This document shows, one piece after another, positions 18,845-34,126 of a stretch of DNA of 64,000 nucleotides. Location: NCBI RefSeq assembly GCF_003054245.1, contig NZ_QBKR01000018.1:17583-81582 (forward strand). The letters are read 5' to 3'. This stretch comes from Melghirimyces profundicolus. Lineage in GTDB: Bacteria > Bacillota > Bacilli > Thermoactinomycetales > DSM-45169. Every line of letters begins with the position of its first letter. The stretch's first letter is position 1. The translations under genes were made by a program, and so were the position numbers. Below the pieces are notes generated by a model, which saw nothing but the letters and a program-made list of their open reading frames with translations, did no database searches and was not told the DNA's origin.

Positions 18845-19132
18845 ATGCTAAACCCACTGCTGGGAATCTGGGATCCGACAGCATAAGGGTGTTTTTTGTT
18901 GTGAATAAGTAACCCGTTTTTTGGTTACGCTATGTAAATAGACCGTCATGGTTGGAAAAAACAGGAACCCTAGGGTTATTTATATAATTACTTGTTTAAG
19001 AGGCTTCATCGGCCGGTCAAGGCCGAAACATCAGCGAACATCCAGTTTGGCTTACTGCAGAGTCAGGAAAGCATGGAAGGAGCCCTTGCGGGGGTGACGC
19101 ACCAATCGACTGGGTTCGAGGGGGGAGCTCGT
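18845..19132 (+). promoter_or_regulatory. Long untranslated leader of rpoB
   Basis: No gene is seen in the 330-base gap before rpoB. It holds a hairpin with arms 18858-18862 and 18878-18882, with a T run starting about 8 bases after it. It also holds a small stem-loop (18909-18914 with 18923-18928), and TATAAT (18983-18988) without a good -35. The rpoB frame is open 141 bases upstream of the chosen start, but that stretch has no homology to RpoB. Confidence 0.4.
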
Positions 19133-22100
19133 TTGGCAGGTAAACTTGTCCAATACGGTCGGCGTAAGCGGCGCAGTTACGCGAGAATCACCGAGGTGCT
19201 CGAACTGCCCAACCTGATCGAAATCCAGCAGCGATCTTACCAGTGGTTCCTGGAACAGGGCTTGAAAGAGATGTTCCAGGATATCTCACCGATTGAAGAC
19301 TTTACCGGTAACTTGGTTCTGGAGTTCATCGATTATACACTGGAAGAACCGAAGTATTCCGTCGATGAATCGAAGGAACGGGACGTAACCTATGCCGCAC
19401 CTCTCCGTGTCAAGGTCCGGCTGATCAACAAGGAAACCGGCGAAGTAAAAGAACAGGAAGTCTTTATGGGGGACTTCCCGTTGATGACGGACACGGGGAC
19501 CTTCATTATCAACGGGGCTGAACGGGTCATCGTCAGCCAGTTGGTCCGCTCGCCCAGTGTCTACTATAATAGCAAAGTCGACAAGAACGGGAAACCCACA
19601 TATACAGCTACCGTGATCCCCAACCGCGGGGCATGGCTGGAGTTTGAAACCGACGCCAAGGATATTCTTTTTGTACGCATCGATCGTACAAGGAAGATTC
19701 CGGTGACGGTCCTTTTGCGTGCGCTCGGATTTTCCAGCGATGCCGAAATCCTGGATCTGCTCGGGGATGACGAATACGTAAGGAACACGCTGGACAAAGA
19801 CAATACCGGCAATACCGAAAAAGCGCTGATTGAAATCTACGAGCGCCTGCGTCCGGGAGAACCGCCGACGGCGGATAACGCACGGAGCCTCTTGTACTCC
19901 CGCTTTTTCGATCCGAAGCGGTATGACCTGGCTAACGTGGGCCGTTACAAGATGAACAAAAAGCTTCACATCAAAAACCGCCTCTTGAACCAGAAGCTGG
20001 CCGAAACCGTCGTTGACCCCGAGACCGGGGAGATCATCGCGGAGGCCGGCCAGGTGGTGGACCGCCGCATAATGAACCGCCTGCTGCCGTTCCTCGAACA
20101 GGAAGGCGGAATCGGCTGGACCGAACACTCCGTCCGCGGGGGCGTGCCGGAAGACGGTCTGCTCCGTCTGCAATCGATCAAGATCTTCTCTCCTGTCGAG
20201 GACGGAAAGGTGATCCGGGTCATCTCCAATGGCCAGATCGACAAGAGTGTCAAACATATCACGCCGGAGGACATCGTCGCTTCCATCAACTATTTCATCA
20301 ACCTTCTCCACGGCGTGGGCAGCACGGACGACATCGATCACTTGGGGAACCGGCGGCTCCGCTCCGTCGGGGAACTTCTGCAAAACCAGTTCCGCATCGG
20401 TCTTTCCCGTATGGAGCGGGTGGTTCGGGAACGGATGTCGATTCAGGATGCCAACGCGATCACACCGCAGGCACTGATCAATATCCGTCCGGTGATTGCG
20501 TCGATCAAGGAGTTTTTCGGCTCCAGTCAGTTATCCCAGTTCATGGACCAGACCAATCCCTTGGCGGAACTGACCCACAAGCGCCGTCTTTCGGCCTTGG
20601 GACCCGGCGGTCTGACCCGGGAGCGGGCCGGCTTCGAGGTTCGGGACGTCCACCACTCCCACTATGGACGGATGTGCCCGATCGAGACGCCGGAAGGTCC
20701 GAACATCGGGCTGATCAACTCGCTTTCCACCTATGCCCGGATCAACGAGTACGGTTTCATTGAAACACCGTACCGGAAGGTGGATCCGGAGACCAATCGG
20801 GTGATGGATGAGATCGTCTACCTGACGGCGGATGAAGAGGATAACTACTACGTGGCGCAAGCGAACGCCCCGCTGCAGGAGGACGGACAGTTCGCCAACG
20901 AACAGGTGGTGGCCCGCTACAAGGAAGAGATCATTCCTGTCCCGAGGGAGCGGATCGACTATATGGACGTCTCCCCGAAACAGGTGGTTTCCGTGGCGAC
21001 GGCCTGTATCCCCTTTTTGGAGAACGACGACTCCAACCGGGCGCTCATGGGTTCCAACATGCAACGGCAAGCGGTACCGCTTCTGAAACCGGAAGCGCCG
21101 TACATCGGGACCGGCATGGAATATAAAGCCGCCCGGGATTCCGGTGTCATGGTCTTGGCCAAACGGCCCGGTGTCGTGGAACGGGTGACGGCCGACGAGG
21201 TCTGGGTGCGCCACGAGGAAGAGGTGGACGGCCAACTGGTCCGGGGTGACTTGGATAAATACAAGTTGCATAAGTACATCCGTTCCAACCAGGGAACCAG
21301 CATCAACCAACGACCGATCGTCCAGGCGGGGGAACGGGTGGAGAAAGGAGATATTCTCGCTGACGGTCCCTCCACCGACACCGGTGAACTGGCCTTGGGA
21401 AGGAACGTCCTGGTCGCGTTTATGACTTGGGAAGGGTACAACTACGAAGACGCCATCCTCCTTTCCGAAAAGCTGGTGAAAGAGGATGTCTACACTTCCG
21501 TTCATATCGAAGAATACGAATCCGAGGCCCGGGACACCAAATTGGGACCGGAAGAAATTACCCGGGACATCCCCAACGTAGGGGAAGAAGCCCTGAAAAA
21601 CCTGGATGAACGCGGAATCATCCGGATCGGTGCGGAGATCAAAGCCGGGGACATCCTGGTGGGGAAAGTCACTCCGAAAGGAGTCACCGAACTGACGGCG
21701 GAAGAACGCCTGTTGCACGCCATTTTCGGTGAGAAAGCCCGGGAAGTGCGGGACACCTCCCTGCGCGTGCCTCACGGGACCGACGGAATCGTCGTCGACG
21801 TGAAGGTTTTCGAACGGGAAAACGGAGACGAACTCCCGCCGGGGGTCAACCAGTTGGTTCGCGTCTATATCGCCCAGAAGCGGAAGATTTCCGAAGGCGA
21901 TAAAATGGCCGGAAGACACGGGAACAAAGGGGTGATTGCCCGGGTTCTCCCCGAGGAGGATATGCCTTTCCTTCCCGACGGGACTCCGGTGGAGGTCGTT
22001 CTCAACCCCCTCGGCGTGCCCTCCCGCATGAACATCGGACAGGTGCTGGAAGTCCACCTCGGGATGGCCGCCCGGACGATGGGTCTTCATATGGCCACCC

Positions 22101-22669
22101 CGGTTTTCGACGGGGCATCGGAGAAGGATGTTTTCGAAGCCCTGGAGGAAGCGGGGCTGGACCCCGACGGCAAAACCAAACTCTACGATGGACGGACCGG
22201 GGAAGCCTTCGAAAATCGGGTGACGGTGGGTGTGATGTATATGATCAAACTGGCCCACATGGTGGACGACAAGATCCACGCCCGGTCCACCGGACCGTAC
22301 TCCCTGGTGACACAGCAGCCCCTTGGCGGGAAGGCCCAGTTCGGAGGCCAGCGGTTCGGCGAGATGGAGGTGTGGGCCCTGGAAGCCTATGGCGCCGCCT
22401 ACACCCTTCAGGAGATTCTCACCGTCAAGTCCGACGATGTCGTGGGACGCGTGAAAACCTACGAATCCATCGTCAAAGGAGAGAACGTCCCTGAGCCCGG
22501 CGTTCCCGAATCCTTCAAGGTGCTGATCAAAGAGCTCCAGAGCCTGGGTATGGACGTCAAGATCCTTGCCGAGGATGAAGAGGAGATCGAGATTCGGGAA
22601 CTGGACGAAGATGATGAACCGGCCGCCGAGAGATCAGGCTTGGACATGGACAGGGAACAAGCGAAATAA
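19133..22669 (+). CDS. rpoB: DNA-directed RNA polymerase subunit beta
   Basis: Large catalytic subunit of RNA polymerase. 1178 residues (1193 in B. subtilis). The rifampicin-binding cluster is [20 protein letters not shown] followed by [13 protein letters not shown], which reads as the usual sensitive form. [12 protein letters not shown] is the conserved catalytic-pocket segment. The TTG at 19133 follows GGGGGAG, and the protein then begins [10 protein letters not shown] as in Bacillus; an in-frame ATG at 18992 would add 47 non-conserved residues. The C-terminal acidic tail is shorter than in B. subtilis. Confidence 0.97.
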   Translation: MAGKLVQYGRRKRRSYARITEVLELPNLIEIQQRSYQWFLEQGLKEMFQDISPIEDFTGNLVLEFIDYTLEEPKYSVDESKERDVTYAAPLRVKVRLINKETGEVKEQEVFMGDFPLMTDTGTFIINGAERVIVSQLVRSPSVYYNSKVDKNGKPTYTATVIPNRGAWLEFETDAKDILFVRIDRTRKIPVTVLLRALGFSSDAEILDLLGDDEYVRNTLDKDNTGNTEKALIEIYERLRPGEPPTADNARSLLYSRFFDPKRYDLANVGRYKMNKKLHIKNRLLNQKLAETVVDPETGEIIAEAGQVVDRRIMNRLLPFLEQEGGIGWTEHSVRGGVPEDGLLRLQSIKIFSPVEDGKVIRVISNGQIDKSVKHITPEDIVASINYFINLLHGVGSTDDIDHLGNRRLRSVGELLQNQFRIGLSRMERVVRERMSIQDANAITPQALINIRPVIASIKEFFGSSQLSQFMDQTNPLAELTHKRRLSALGPGGLTRERAGFEVRDVHHSHYGRMCPIETPEGPNIGLINSLSTYARINEYGFIETPYRKVDPETNRVMDEIVYLTADEEDNYYVAQANAPLQEDGQFANEQVVARYKEEIIPVPRERIDYMDVSPKQVVSVATACIPFLENDDSNRALMGSNMQRQAVPLLKPEAPYIGTGMEYKAARDSGVMVLAKRPGVVERVTADEVWVRHEEEVDGQLVRGDLDKYKLHKYIRSNQGTSINQRPIVQAGERVEKGDILADGPSTDTGELALGRNVLVAFMTWEGYNYEDAILLSEKLVKEDVYTSVHIEEYESEARDTKLGPEEITRDIPNVGEEALKNLDERGIIRIGAEIKAGDILVGKVTPKGVTELTAEERLLHAIFGEKAREVRDTSLRVPHGTDGIVVDVKVFERENGDELPPGVNQLVRVYIAQKRKISEGDKMAGRHGNKGVIARVLPEEDMPFLPDGTPVEVVLNPLGVPSRMNIGQVLEVHLGMAARTMGLHMATPVFDGASEKDVFEALEEAGLDPDGKTKLYDGRTGEAFENRVTVGVMYMIKLAHMVDDKIHARSTGPYSLVTQQPLGGKAQFGGQRFGEMEVWALEAYGAAYTLQEILTVKSDDVVGRVKTYESIVKGENVPEPGVPESFKVLIKELQSLGMDVKILAEDEEEIEIRELDEDDEPAAERSGLDMDREQAK

Positions 22670-22767
22670 CGGTTTGCCGGGCCTCGATCAAGGAGGCGTT
22701 TGCCAACAAAGGGTCATCGCCCGGAACTGACGAGTCAATCGGGAGGATCCTGAGGGAGGAATGCCCT

Positions 22768-26388
<3,621 letters not shown>

Positions 26389-26402
26389 GTGGTGGGGGGG
26401 AT

Positions 26403-26427
26403 CCGGTCCCGGGAATCCCCGGACCGG
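26403..26427 (+). terminator. GC-rich hairpin after rpoC
   Basis: Inverted repeat with 7-bp outer arms (26403-26409 with 26421-26427) and a further 3 pairs inside a C/C mismatch, but no T run. It may be a weak terminator or a 3'-end stabiliser. Confidence 0.35.
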
Positions 26428-26442
26428 GCCTCTATCCACTTG

Positions 26443-26471
26443 TTGACAACACCCTGTGCAGGTGGTAAGAT
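26443..26471 (+). promoter_or_regulatory. SigA-type promoter upstream of rplGB and rpsL
   Basis: Perfect TTGACA (26443-26448), 17-base spacer, TAAGAT (26466-26471). It would drive the k-turn protein gene and the str operon (rpsL, rpsG, fusA, tuf). Confidence 0.8.
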
Positions 26472-26514
26472 ATCGTCGTGTGCTTGGGTCATTTCACTTT
26501 GGAGGGCGTGTTTT

Positions 26515-26763
26515 ATGTCTTATGAAAAAGTGAAGAGCGCTAAGAGCTTATGGATCGGAGCCAAGCAGACCAAAAAGGCGATTCAACAGGGGAAGGCACG
26601 TGAGGTCCTGATTGCGGCAGATGCAGATGAACACATCACGCAATCTTTGGTCCAGCTGTGCCGGAACCATGGAGTGGCCGTTCTTTACGTCGATTCGATG
26701 AAAGAGCTTGGAAAAGCTTGCGGGATTGACGTCGGAGCCGCAACGGCCGCGATATTGGAGTAA
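26515..26763 (+). CDS. rplGB: L7Ae-family k-turn RNA-binding protein (YbxF)
   Basis: 82-residue member of the L7Ae/L30e/S12e family. B. subtilis YbxF binds kink-turn RNA, including riboswitch k-turns, and associates with ribosomes. Family features are SLWIGAKQTKKAIQQGKA at the start and GKACGIDVGAATAAI at the end. ATG 26515 follows GGAGGG with 8 bases between. Position between rpoC and rpsL is conserved. Confidence 0.93.
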   Translation: MSYEKVKSAKSLWIGAKQTKKAIQQGKAREVLIAADADEHITQSLVQLCRNHGVAVLYVDSMKELGKACGIDVGAATAAILE

Positions 26764-26904
26764 ATAAATTGGAACGGCCGACCCAGACCTGACCGCGTGC
26801 CGAGTAATATGGGCGCGGTCGGTGTTTGGGTATGGCTTCCAATTTTGCGCGAAAAAATGAACCGCCTGGCTCTGTGGACTTACAATTGCGAGGAGGTGAC
26901 ACCT

Positions 26905-27318
26905 ATGCCCACAATTAACCAATTAATCCGCAAAGGCCGGAAACGCAAAGTGGAGAAATCCACCGCACCGGCGTTGCAATACGGCTACAACAGCCATCGC
27001 AAAGAAACCACCCGGCAAAGCTCCCCGCAAAAACGGGGCGTGTGCACCCGTGTCGGGACCATGACGCCGAAGAAGCCGAACTCCGCGCTCCGGAAGTACG
27101 CCCGTGTCCGTCTTTCCAACGGCATTGAAGTGACGGCTTACATCCCGGGGATCGGTCACAACCTGCAGGAGCACTCCGTGGTACTGGTCCGTGGCGGACG
27201 GGTCAAAGACCTTCCTGGTGTCCGTTACCACATCGTCCGGGGCGCCCTTGACACCGCCGGTGTGCAAAACCGGATGCAGGGCCGCTCCAAATACGGTGCC
27301 AAACGGCCGAAAAAATAA
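26905..27318 (+). CDS. rpsL: 30S ribosomal protein S12
   Basis: Decoding-centre protein that monitors codon-anticodon pairing. The [11 protein letters not shown] loop and [12 protein letters not shown] loop, where streptomycin-resistance changes arise, have the normal sensitive residues. ATG 26905 follows AGGAGGTG (26891-26898). 137 residues. First gene of the str operon. Confidence 0.98.
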   Translation: MPTINQLIRKGRKRKVEKSTAPALQYGYNSHRKETTRQSSPQKRGVCTRVGTMTPKKPNSALRKYARVRLSNGIEVTAYIPGIGHNLQEHSVVLVRGGRVKDLPGVRYHIVRGALDTAGVQNRMQGRSKYGAKRPKK

Positions 27319-27332
27319 CATCACTGCACTAA

Positions 27333-27833
<501 letters not shown>

Positions 27834-27884
27834 TCCGTTCACAGGCTCCATTATCTTTTGCCAACATGAAAGGAGACATTTCCG

Positions 27885-29960
27885 ATGGCACGTGAATTCT
27901 CCTTGAAAGACACGCGCAACATCGGGATTATGGCTCACATCGACGCTGGTAAGACCACAACGACCGAACGGATTCTGTTCTACAGCGGCCGCGTGCACAA
28001 GATCGGTGAAGTGCATGAAGGCGCCGCCACCATGGACTGGATGGAACAGGAACAGGAACGGGGGATCACGATCACATCCGCTGCCACCACCTGTCAGTGG
28101 AAAGATCACCGGATCAACATTATCGATACCCCCGGACACGTGGATTTCACCGTCGAGGTGGAGCGTTCCCTGCGCGTTCTGGATGGGGCGGTGGGGGTCT
28201 TCTGCGCCAAAGGTGGCGTGGAACCCCAGTCCGAAACCGTCTGGCACCAGGCGGACAAATACCAAGTACCCCGTATCGCCTATATCAATAAAATGGATAT
28301 CGTCGGTGCGGACTTCTTCGGAGCCGTCGAGCAGATGCGCGAACGACTCGGGGCCAACGCGGTTCCGATCCAGCTGCCGATCGGCAAGGAAGACGAGTTT
28401 GAAGGGATCATCGATCTGATCAAAAACGTGGCTTTCTATTACACCGACGACCTGGGCACCCGCACGGAAGCCCGGGAGATTCCGGATGAATACAAGGAAC
28501 AGGCGGAAGAATACCGTACCAAGATGATCGAAGCGATCTCCGAGTTGGATGAAGAGCTGATGATGAAGTACTTGGAAGGGGAAGAAATCTCCGAAGACGA
28601 GTTGAAGAAGGCGCTTCGCAAAGGCGTCTGCAACGTGGAGATCATTCCCGTGCTGTGCGGCTCTTCCTACAAGAACAAAGGAGTTCAGCTGATGTTGGAC
28701 GCCGTCGTCGACTACATGCCTTCCCCGCTGGACGTTCCTCCGATCCAGGGGGAACTGCCCGACGGCAGCGAAGCCGAGCGGAAGTCCGACGACAACGAAC
28801 CCTTCTCCGCTCTGGCCTTCAAGATCATGACCGATCCCTATGTGGGGAAATTGACCTTCTTCCGGGTCTACTCGGGTACGCTGGATTCCGGTTCCTACGT
28901 GCTGAACTCCACCAAGGACAAACGTGAGCGGGTGGGACGGATCCTGCAGATGCACGCCAATTCCCGTGAAGAGATCAAGACGGTTTACGCCGGGGACATC
29001 GCCGCCGCCGTCGGCCTGAAGGACACCGGCACCGGGGATACCCTGTGCGATCCGAAACACCCCATCATCCTGGAATCCATGATCTTCCCTGAGCCGGTGA
29101 TCTCGGTCGCCATCGAGCCGAAGAGCAAGAGCGATCAGGACAAAATGGCGGTCGCCCTCGCCAAACTGGCCGAGGAAGATCCGACCTTCCGGACGGAAAC
29201 CAACGAAGAGACCGGGCAGACCATCATTTCCGGCATGGGCGAGCTGCACCTGGATGTCATCGTTGACCGACTGAAGCGGGAATTCAAAGTGGAGGCCAAC
29301 GTGGGGAACCCGCAGGTGGCTTACCGCGAAACGATCCGCAGTTCGGCGAAGGTCGAAGGGAAGTTTATCCGGCAATCCGGCGGACGCGGTCAATACGGTC
29401 ACGTCTGGATTGAATTCGAACCCATGGAAGAAGGCAGCGGTTTCGAGTTCGTCAACAAGATTGTCGGCGGGGTCGTCCCGAAAGAGTACATCCCGGCGGT
29501 TCAGGCCGGCGTGGAGGAAGCCCTTCAAAACGGGGTGCTGGCCGGTTATCCGATGGTGGACGTCCGGGCCACTCTGTACGATGGATCCTACCACGATGTG
29601 GACTCTTCGGAGATGGCCTTCAAGATCGCGGGGTCCATGGCGGTCAAAGCCGCCAAAGCCAAGTGTTCCCCGGTGCTTCTCGAGCCCATCATGAAGGTCG
29701 AGGTCACCGTTCCCGAAGAATACATGGGGGACATTATGGGTGATGTCAACTCCCGCCGCGGACGCGTGGAAGGGATGGAGAGCCGAGGCGGTGCCCAGGT
29801 GATCCGTGCGATGGTCCCCTTGGCCGAGATGTTCGGTTACGCCACCAACCTGCGTTCCCGGACTCAAGGCCGCGGGCAGTACACCATGCACTTCGACCAC
29901 TACGAAGAAGTGCCCAAGTCCATCGCTGATGAGATCATCGCCAAAAACTCCGGCGAGTGA
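27885..29960 (+). CDS. fusA: Elongation factor G
   Basis: Translational GTPase that drives translocation and, with RRF, ribosome recycling. G1 is [14 protein letters not shown]3 DTPGHVDF and G4 NKMD; domains II-V are complete, ending near residue 691. It is the classical EF-G1 type by its place in the str operon. ATG 27885 follows AAAGGAGA. Confidence 0.98.
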   Translation: MAREFSLKDTRNIGIMAHIDAGKTTTTERILFYSGRVHKIGEVHEGAATMDWMEQEQERGITITSAATTCQWKDHRINIIDTPGHVDFTVEVERSLRVLDGAVGVFCAKGGVEPQSETVWHQADKYQVPRIAYINKMDIVGADFFGAVEQMRERLGANAVPIQLPIGKEDEFEGIIDLIKNVAFYYTDDLGTRTEAREIPDEYKEQAEEYRTKMIEAISELDEELMMKYLEGEEISEDELKKALRKGVCNVEIIPVLCGSSYKNKGVQLMLDAVVDYMPSPLDVPPIQGELPDGSEAERKSDDNEPFSALAFKIMTDPYVGKLTFFRVYSGTLDSGSYVLNSTKDKRERVGRILQMHANSREEIKTVYAGDIAAAVGLKDTGTGDTLCDPKHPIILESMIFPEPVISVAIEPKSKSDQDKMAVALAKLAEEDPTFRTETNEETGQTIISGMGELHLDVIVDRLKREFKVEANVGNPQVAYRETIRSSAKVEGKFIRQSGGRGQYGHVWIEFEPMEEGSGFEFVNKIVGGVVPKEYIPAVQAGVEEALQNGVLAGYPMVDVRATLYDGSYHDVDSSEMAFKIAGSMAVKAAKAKCSPVLLEPIMKVEVTVPEEYMGDIMGDVNSRRGRVEGMESRGGAQVIRAMVPLAEMFGYATNLRSRTQGRGQYTMHFDHYEEVPKSIADEIIAKNSGE

Positions 29961-30072
29961 TCCCTGGACCCTATCCCGGTGAAGAAGGTTGCGCGGGCGG
30001 TTGGCCCGCTCCGCAGCTTTCTCCCTTATACATCAACCTTAAATCGAAAGATCCAAAGGAGGATTTCGAGTC

Positions 30073-31263
30073 ATGGCCAAAGAAAAGTTCGAACGTACCA
30101 AACCGCACGTGAACATTGGTACCATCGGTCACGTGGACCACGGCAAAACCACTCTGACCGCCGCGATCACCACGATCCTGGCGAAAACCGGCGGGTCTAC
30201 CGCGATGGCTTATGACCAAATCGACAAAGCCCCGGAAGAAAAAGAGCGGGGGATCACCATCTCCACCGCCCACGTGGAATATGAAACCGAAAACCGCCAC
30301 TATGCCCACGTGGACTGCCCGGGCCACGCCGACTACGTGAAGAACATGATCACCGGTGCGGCTCAAATGGACGGTGCCATCCTGGTCGTGTCCGCCGCTG
30401 ACGGTCCGATGCCGCAAACCCGTGAGCACATCTTGCTCTCCCGTCAGGTCGGCGTGCCGAGCATCGTCGTATTCCTGAACAAAGTGGATATGGTGGACGA
30501 CGAAGAGCTCTTGGAACTGGTGGAAATGGAAGTCCGCGAGCTGCTTTCCGAGTACGATTTCCCCGGGGACGACATTCCGGTGGTGGCCGGTTCCGCTCTG
30601 AAAGCCCTGGAGGACCCGAGCAGCGAGTGGGGTGAAAAAATCCTCGAACTGATGCGGAGCGTGGACGAATACGTCCCCACCCCGGAACGGGATAAAGATA
30701 AGCCTTTCCTGATGCCGATCGAGGACGTTTTCACCATCACCGGTCGGGGTACCGTGGCCACCGGTCGTGTGGAACGCGGTGTCATCAAGGTCTCCGATGA
30801 AGTGGAAATCATCGGGATCAAAGAAGAAACCCGCAAAACCGTTGTTACCGGGGTGGAAATGTTCCGCAAGATGATGGACGAAGCGGAAGCCGGTGACAAC
30901 ATCGGGGCTCTCTTGCGCGGTGTCAACCGCGAAGACATCCAGCGCGGTCAAGTGTTGGCCAAGCCCGGCACGGTGAAACCGCACACCAAATTTAAAGCCC
31001 AGGTCTACATCCTGAGCAAAGAAGAAGGCGGTCGTCACACCCCCTTCTTCAACGGATACCGTCCCCAATTCTACTTCCGCACCACCGACGTGACCGGCGT
31101 CATTCAATTGCCGGAAGGCACCGAAATGGTGATGCCCGGAGACAACGTCGAAATGGAAGTGGAACTGATCGCCCCGATCGCCATTGAAGACGGCACCCGC
31201 TTTGCCATCCGGGAAGGCGGCCGTACCGTCGGCGCCGGTGCCGTCACCGCGATCAACGAATAA
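30073..31263 (+). CDS. tuf: Elongation factor Tu
   Basis: Brings aminoacyl-tRNA to the ribosome A site. G1 [11 protein letters not shown]3 DCPGHADY, G4 NKVDM, then beta-barrel domains 2 and 3 with the FRTTDVTG segment. 396 residues. AAAGGAGG precedes the ATG. It is followed by a strong terminator, so the str operon ends here. Confidence 0.98.
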   Translation: MAKEKFERTKPHVNIGTIGHVDHGKTTLTAAITTILAKTGGSTAMAYDQIDKAPEEKERGITISTAHVEYETENRHYAHVDCPGHADYVKNMITGAAQMDGAILVVSAADGPMPQTREHILLSRQVGVPSIVVFLNKVDMVDDEELLELVEMEVRELLSEYDFPGDDIPVVAGSALKALEDPSSEWGEKILELMRSVDEYVPTPERDKDKPFLMPIEDVFTITGRGTVATGRVERGVIKVSDEVEIIGIKEETRKTVVTGVEMFRKMMDEAEAGDNIGALLRGVNREDIQRGQVLAKPGTVKPHTKFKAQVYILSKEEGGRHTPFFNGYRPQFYFRTTDVTGVIQLPEGTEMVMPGDNVEMEVELIAPIAIEDGTRFAIREGGRTVGAGAVTAINE

Positions 31264-31280
31264 TTCCCGATCGCAAAGAA

Positions 31281-31309
31281 AGGACTCCCTGTGAGGGGGT
31301 CCTTTTTTT
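31281..31309 (+). terminator. Intrinsic terminator after tuf
   Basis: 10-bp stem (31281-31290 with 31294-31303), 3-base loop and a T run. It marks the end of the str operon and abuts a truncated gene remnant. Confidence 0.9.
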
Positions 31310-31729
31310 AATGGCCATTCCCGGGAAGTCTTTGAGCCGGATCCGGCCGATCCCAAATTTGAACGGGGATGGGGCTATGTCCGGATCTACGACATTTCCG
31401 ACAAAAAGACCCCCCGTCTGATCAGCGATTACCGTTCGGAAAACTCCGTCCGTCAGATCAAAGAAGGAGAACGGGCCCCGGGCACTTACACCGTGCACGA
31501 CCCCAAAGTGCAGGGAAACCTCCTCTACCTCTCCCACTATTCCGACGGTGTCCGGGTTGTCGACATTTCCGACCGGAAAAACCCCGTGGAAGTCGCTTCC
31601 TATGTGCCGGACCGGGCGATGGTCTGGGGGGTCTTTTTGCACCGGAACGAAATTCTGGCCTCGGACATGCGATCCGGTCTGAAGGTGGTCCGGTTGAGCC
31701 GGAGCGGCTACAAGGAACCGGTCCGATAA
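31310..31729 (+). pseudogene. 5'-truncated LVIVD-repeat protein remnant
   Basis: An open frame without a start codon runs from just after the tuf terminator to a stop at 31727-31729. It encodes beta-propeller-like repeats: WGYVRIYDISDKKTP, then the repeat-like GVRVVDISDRKNPVEVASYVP, then WGVFLHRNEILASDM. These fit the C-terminal end of LVIVD-repeat (choice-of-anchor type) proteins, which are normally hundreds of residues long. In this frame a stop lies at 31292 and the first possible start, a GTG at 31493, falls inside the conserved part with no ribosome site. I read this as a gene tail left by a deletion or rearrangement. A good terminator still follows. Confidence 0.75.
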
Positions 31730-31744
31730 ACATGGTAAAAAAGG

Positions 31745-31772
31745 AAAAGCCGGTCTTCGGGCCGGCTTTTAT
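31745..31772 (+). terminator. Terminator after the LVIVD remnant
   Basis: 9-bp stem (31745-31753 with 31762-31770) with an A tract on the left and a T tract on the right, so it could work in both directions. Confidence 0.8.
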
Positions 31773-31896
31773 CATTTGATTAAAGGGAGAAGGTTTCGCT
31801 GCCGCAAGAGAAGAGGAAGAGGAGTTTCACCTTTGTTTCCCGAATAGAAATTGAAAAATCAAATCATTCCTGTATCTTTTTCGAGGGGGAGTTTGG

Positions 31897-33588
31897 GTGA
31901 ACGCTGTTTTGTTGGCATTGTTGGGGTTTGTGGCCTTCTTCCTCGGCTATCGTTTTTATTCCAAGTTCATCGCGGAGAAAGTGTATCGTCTGGATCCGGA
32001 TTATGTGACACCGGCACACCGGTACAACGACGGGGTGGATTATGTGCCTGCCAACAAACATGTGTTGTGGGGACACCATTTTTCCTCCGTCGCGGGAGCG
32101 GCTCCCATCCTGGGGCCGGCCATCGCCGTATTCTGGGGGTGGCTGCCAGCTCTTTTGTGGGTGATTCTGGGGACTGTTTTCATCGCGGGGGTGCATGATT
32201 TCGGATCGATTGTCGTGGCCAACCGCCACAAGGGAAAATCAATCGGGACGTTGACCCACCAGATCATCGGTCCCCGGGCCAAGACACTGTTCCTCCTGAT
32301 CATCCTGTTTCTGATCATTATGGTGAATGCGGTGTTTGCCTGGGCGATCGCAAACCTCTTCATCCATTTTCCGGGTAGTGTGCTGCCGATCTTTATCGAA
32401 ATTCCTCTGGCCGTCGCCGTCGGTTACATGGTGTACCGATGGAAAAAGGGGATCCTGTTTCCATCGATCGCCGCTCTCATCGTGATGTACGCCTTTGTGG
32501 TGGTGGGGTATTATGTTCCGGTCGATGTGACCGGATGGTCCATCGGGGGAATGGCGATCAATCCCTTCATCTTCTGGATCATCATCCTGATGGTGTACGG
32601 CTACATCGCCTCCATCCTCCCGGTCTGGACTCTGTTGCAACCCCGGGATTACATTAACTCTCACCAGCTCTTCCTCGGGTTGTTCATCCTGTATATCGGG
32701 ATGTTTATCATGAATCCGGAAGTGGTGGCACCGGCGGTCAATCCGGACATTCCCGAGGGATCGCCTCCCTGGTTTCCGGTGCTGTTTATCACCATCGCCT
32801 GCGGAGCGATATCCGGATTCCACGGGTTGATCGGCTCGGGCACGACATCGAAACAGCTGGATAAGGAGACCGATGCCCGGTACATCGGTTACTTCGGTGC
32901 CATCGGGGAAGGAACGCTGGCGCTGTTGTCCATCATTGCCTGTGTGGCGGCTTTTTCCAACCTCGGAGAGTGGAAAGCCCACTACGCCACCTTTGCCCAG
33001 GCGGGAGACGGGGCGCTGAGTGCTTTTGTCAGCGGGGCCGCCCTGTTTGCATCCGGTCTGGGGATTCCCAAAGGGATCGCAGAGATTTTCGTCGCCGTGA
33101 TCGTGATCAGTTTCGCCGCCACCTCCTTGGACACGTCGATCCGCCTGATGCGTTACATCATCAGTGAGCTGGGCGAATCTTACGGAGTGAAGGCGTTCAC
33201 CAACAAACACGTGGCCGCCCTGTCGGGAATGGCGGTCAGCTTCTTCTTGATCTTTTCCCAGGAAAACGGAAAAGGCGGCTACCTGATCTGGCCCCTTTTT
33301 GGAACCACCAATCAGCTGGTGGGCGGGTTGACCTTGCTGGTCCTCTCCATTTGGCTCTGGCGCCTCTCCCGGAACATGGTCTACACCCTGTTCCCGATGA
33401 TTTTCCTGTTGACCATGACTTCCTGGGCCATGTTCCTGAACCTCGTATCTTATTTTTCCAGCGGGCAGTATTTGCTGTTGATTCTCGGTTCCATTCTCTT
33501 CATTTTTGAAATCTGGCTGATCCTGGAGGCGTTCGTGATTTTCAGTCGGGGGAAGGAGAGCGTTCGGGGATTGGAGTCGGAAGCGTAA
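31897..33588 (+). CDS. cstA: Carbon starvation protein CstA family transporter
   Basis: Multi-spanning membrane protein of the CstA/BtsT family. E. coli members take up pyruvate and B. subtilis CstA has been linked to carbon starvation; the substrate here is not provable from sequence. 563 residues with about 15 hydrophobic helices, starting LLALLGFVAFFLGYRFYSKF and containing the conserved HHFSSVAGAAPI and HDFGSI segments. The GTG at 31897 follows an AGGGGGA-like site. The usual partner YbdD/YjiX is absent; a thioredoxin-like gene follows instead. Confidence 0.92.
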   Translation: MNAVLLALLGFVAFFLGYRFYSKFIAEKVYRLDPDYVTPAHRYNDGVDYVPANKHVLWGHHFSSVAGAAPILGPAIAVFWGWLPALLWVILGTVFIAGVHDFGSIVVANRHKGKSIGTLTHQIIGPRAKTLFLLIILFLIIMVNAVFAWAIANLFIHFPGSVLPIFIEIPLAVAVGYMVYRWKKGILFPSIAALIVMYAFVVVGYYVPVDVTGWSIGGMAINPFIFWIIILMVYGYIASILPVWTLLQPRDYINSHQLFLGLFILYIGMFIMNPEVVAPAVNPDIPEGSPPWFPVLFITIACGAISGFHGLIGSGTTSKQLDKETDARYIGYFGAIGEGTLALLSIIACVAAFSNLGEWKAHYATFAQAGDGALSAFVSGAALFASGLGIPKGIAEIFVAVIVISFAATSLDTSIRLMRYIISELGESYGVKAFTNKHVAALSGMAVSFFLIFSQENGKGGYLIWPLFGTTNQLVGGLTLLVLSIWLWRLSRNMVYTLFPMIFLLTMTSWAMFLNLVSYFSSGQYLLLILGSILFIFEIWLILEAFVIFSRGKESVRGLESEA

Positions 33589-33645
33589 CCCTTCGCATGC
33601 GTGGTAAAATGGAGCAAATGGAGGAATGAGGGAGGAGGGGACAGA

Positions 33646-34068
33646 ATGAAACCGGTCCATGTTCTGTTGGTCCGGGAGGCCGACATGCAGATGTCTTCTT
33701 CGGGATGTTGCGGCCGGATCGAAGGGGATGCCAGCCGGTGGTCGGATCAGGGCTGTGTCTTTCCCCAGCGGAGGCGGATTATGGAGGAGATGGGCACCCT
33801 TTACCGGGCCATCCGGGACCGATTCGGAGACCGGGTCCGGGTGGATGCGGTGGATCCCCGCAACCTCTTTTCCTACACCGCTCTGATGTGGCAGGCCGGT
33901 CGCCGGGCGGGACTCTCCCCGGTGCGTCTGGGACGGAACTGGATGAAGGGATTCACATCGACTGCCGTCCTGGTCGATGGAAGCCCGGTGGCCGCAGGAA
34001 GCGTCCCCGAAACAGAAAAAGTGATTCGGGCGATTCAGGCCCGGCTGTCGGAAGAACCGGTCGCCTGA
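33646..34068 (+). CDS. Thioredoxin-fold-like protein with a Cys-Cys motif
   Basis: 140-residue soluble protein not assigned to a named family. It begins VHVLLVREADMQM, then SSGCCGRIEGD with two adjacent cysteines, and has a third Cys in DQGCVFP. The C-terminal part (GFTSTAVLVDGSPVAAGSVPETEKVIRAI) resembles the second half of a thioredoxin-like fold, with a Thr-Ser where cis-Pro usually lies. A redox or metal-handling role is inference. ATG 33646 follows GGAGGAGGGG. It lies 57 bases after cstA and shares its terminator, so a link to CstA function is likely. Confidence 0.65.
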   Translation: MKPVHVLLVREADMQMSSSGCCGRIEGDASRWSDQGCVFPQRRRIMEEMGTLYRAIRDRFGDRVRVDAVDPRNLFSYTALMWQAGRRAGLSPVRLGRNWMKGFTSTAVLVDGSPVAAGSVPETEKVIRAIQARLSEEPVA

Positions 34069-34084
34069 CCCCTCGAGTGGTGAG

Positions 34085-34116
34085 AAACCCCCGGCCTGAT
34101 GGAGGCCGGGGGTTTT
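34085..34116. terminator. Bidirectional terminator between convergent genes
   Basis: Perfect 13-bp stem (34085-34097 with 34103-34115) with A and T at its outer ends. It can end both the cstA transcript (+) and the PepSY-protein transcript (-), whose stop is at 34127. Confidence 0.88.
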
Positions 34117-34126
34117 GTGCCGGGGT

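Noticed and set aside
18992..19132. N-terminal extension of RpoB by 47 residues
   Set aside because: Not similar to RpoB of any relative I know; the TTG at 19133 has a ribosome site and the conserved N terminus.
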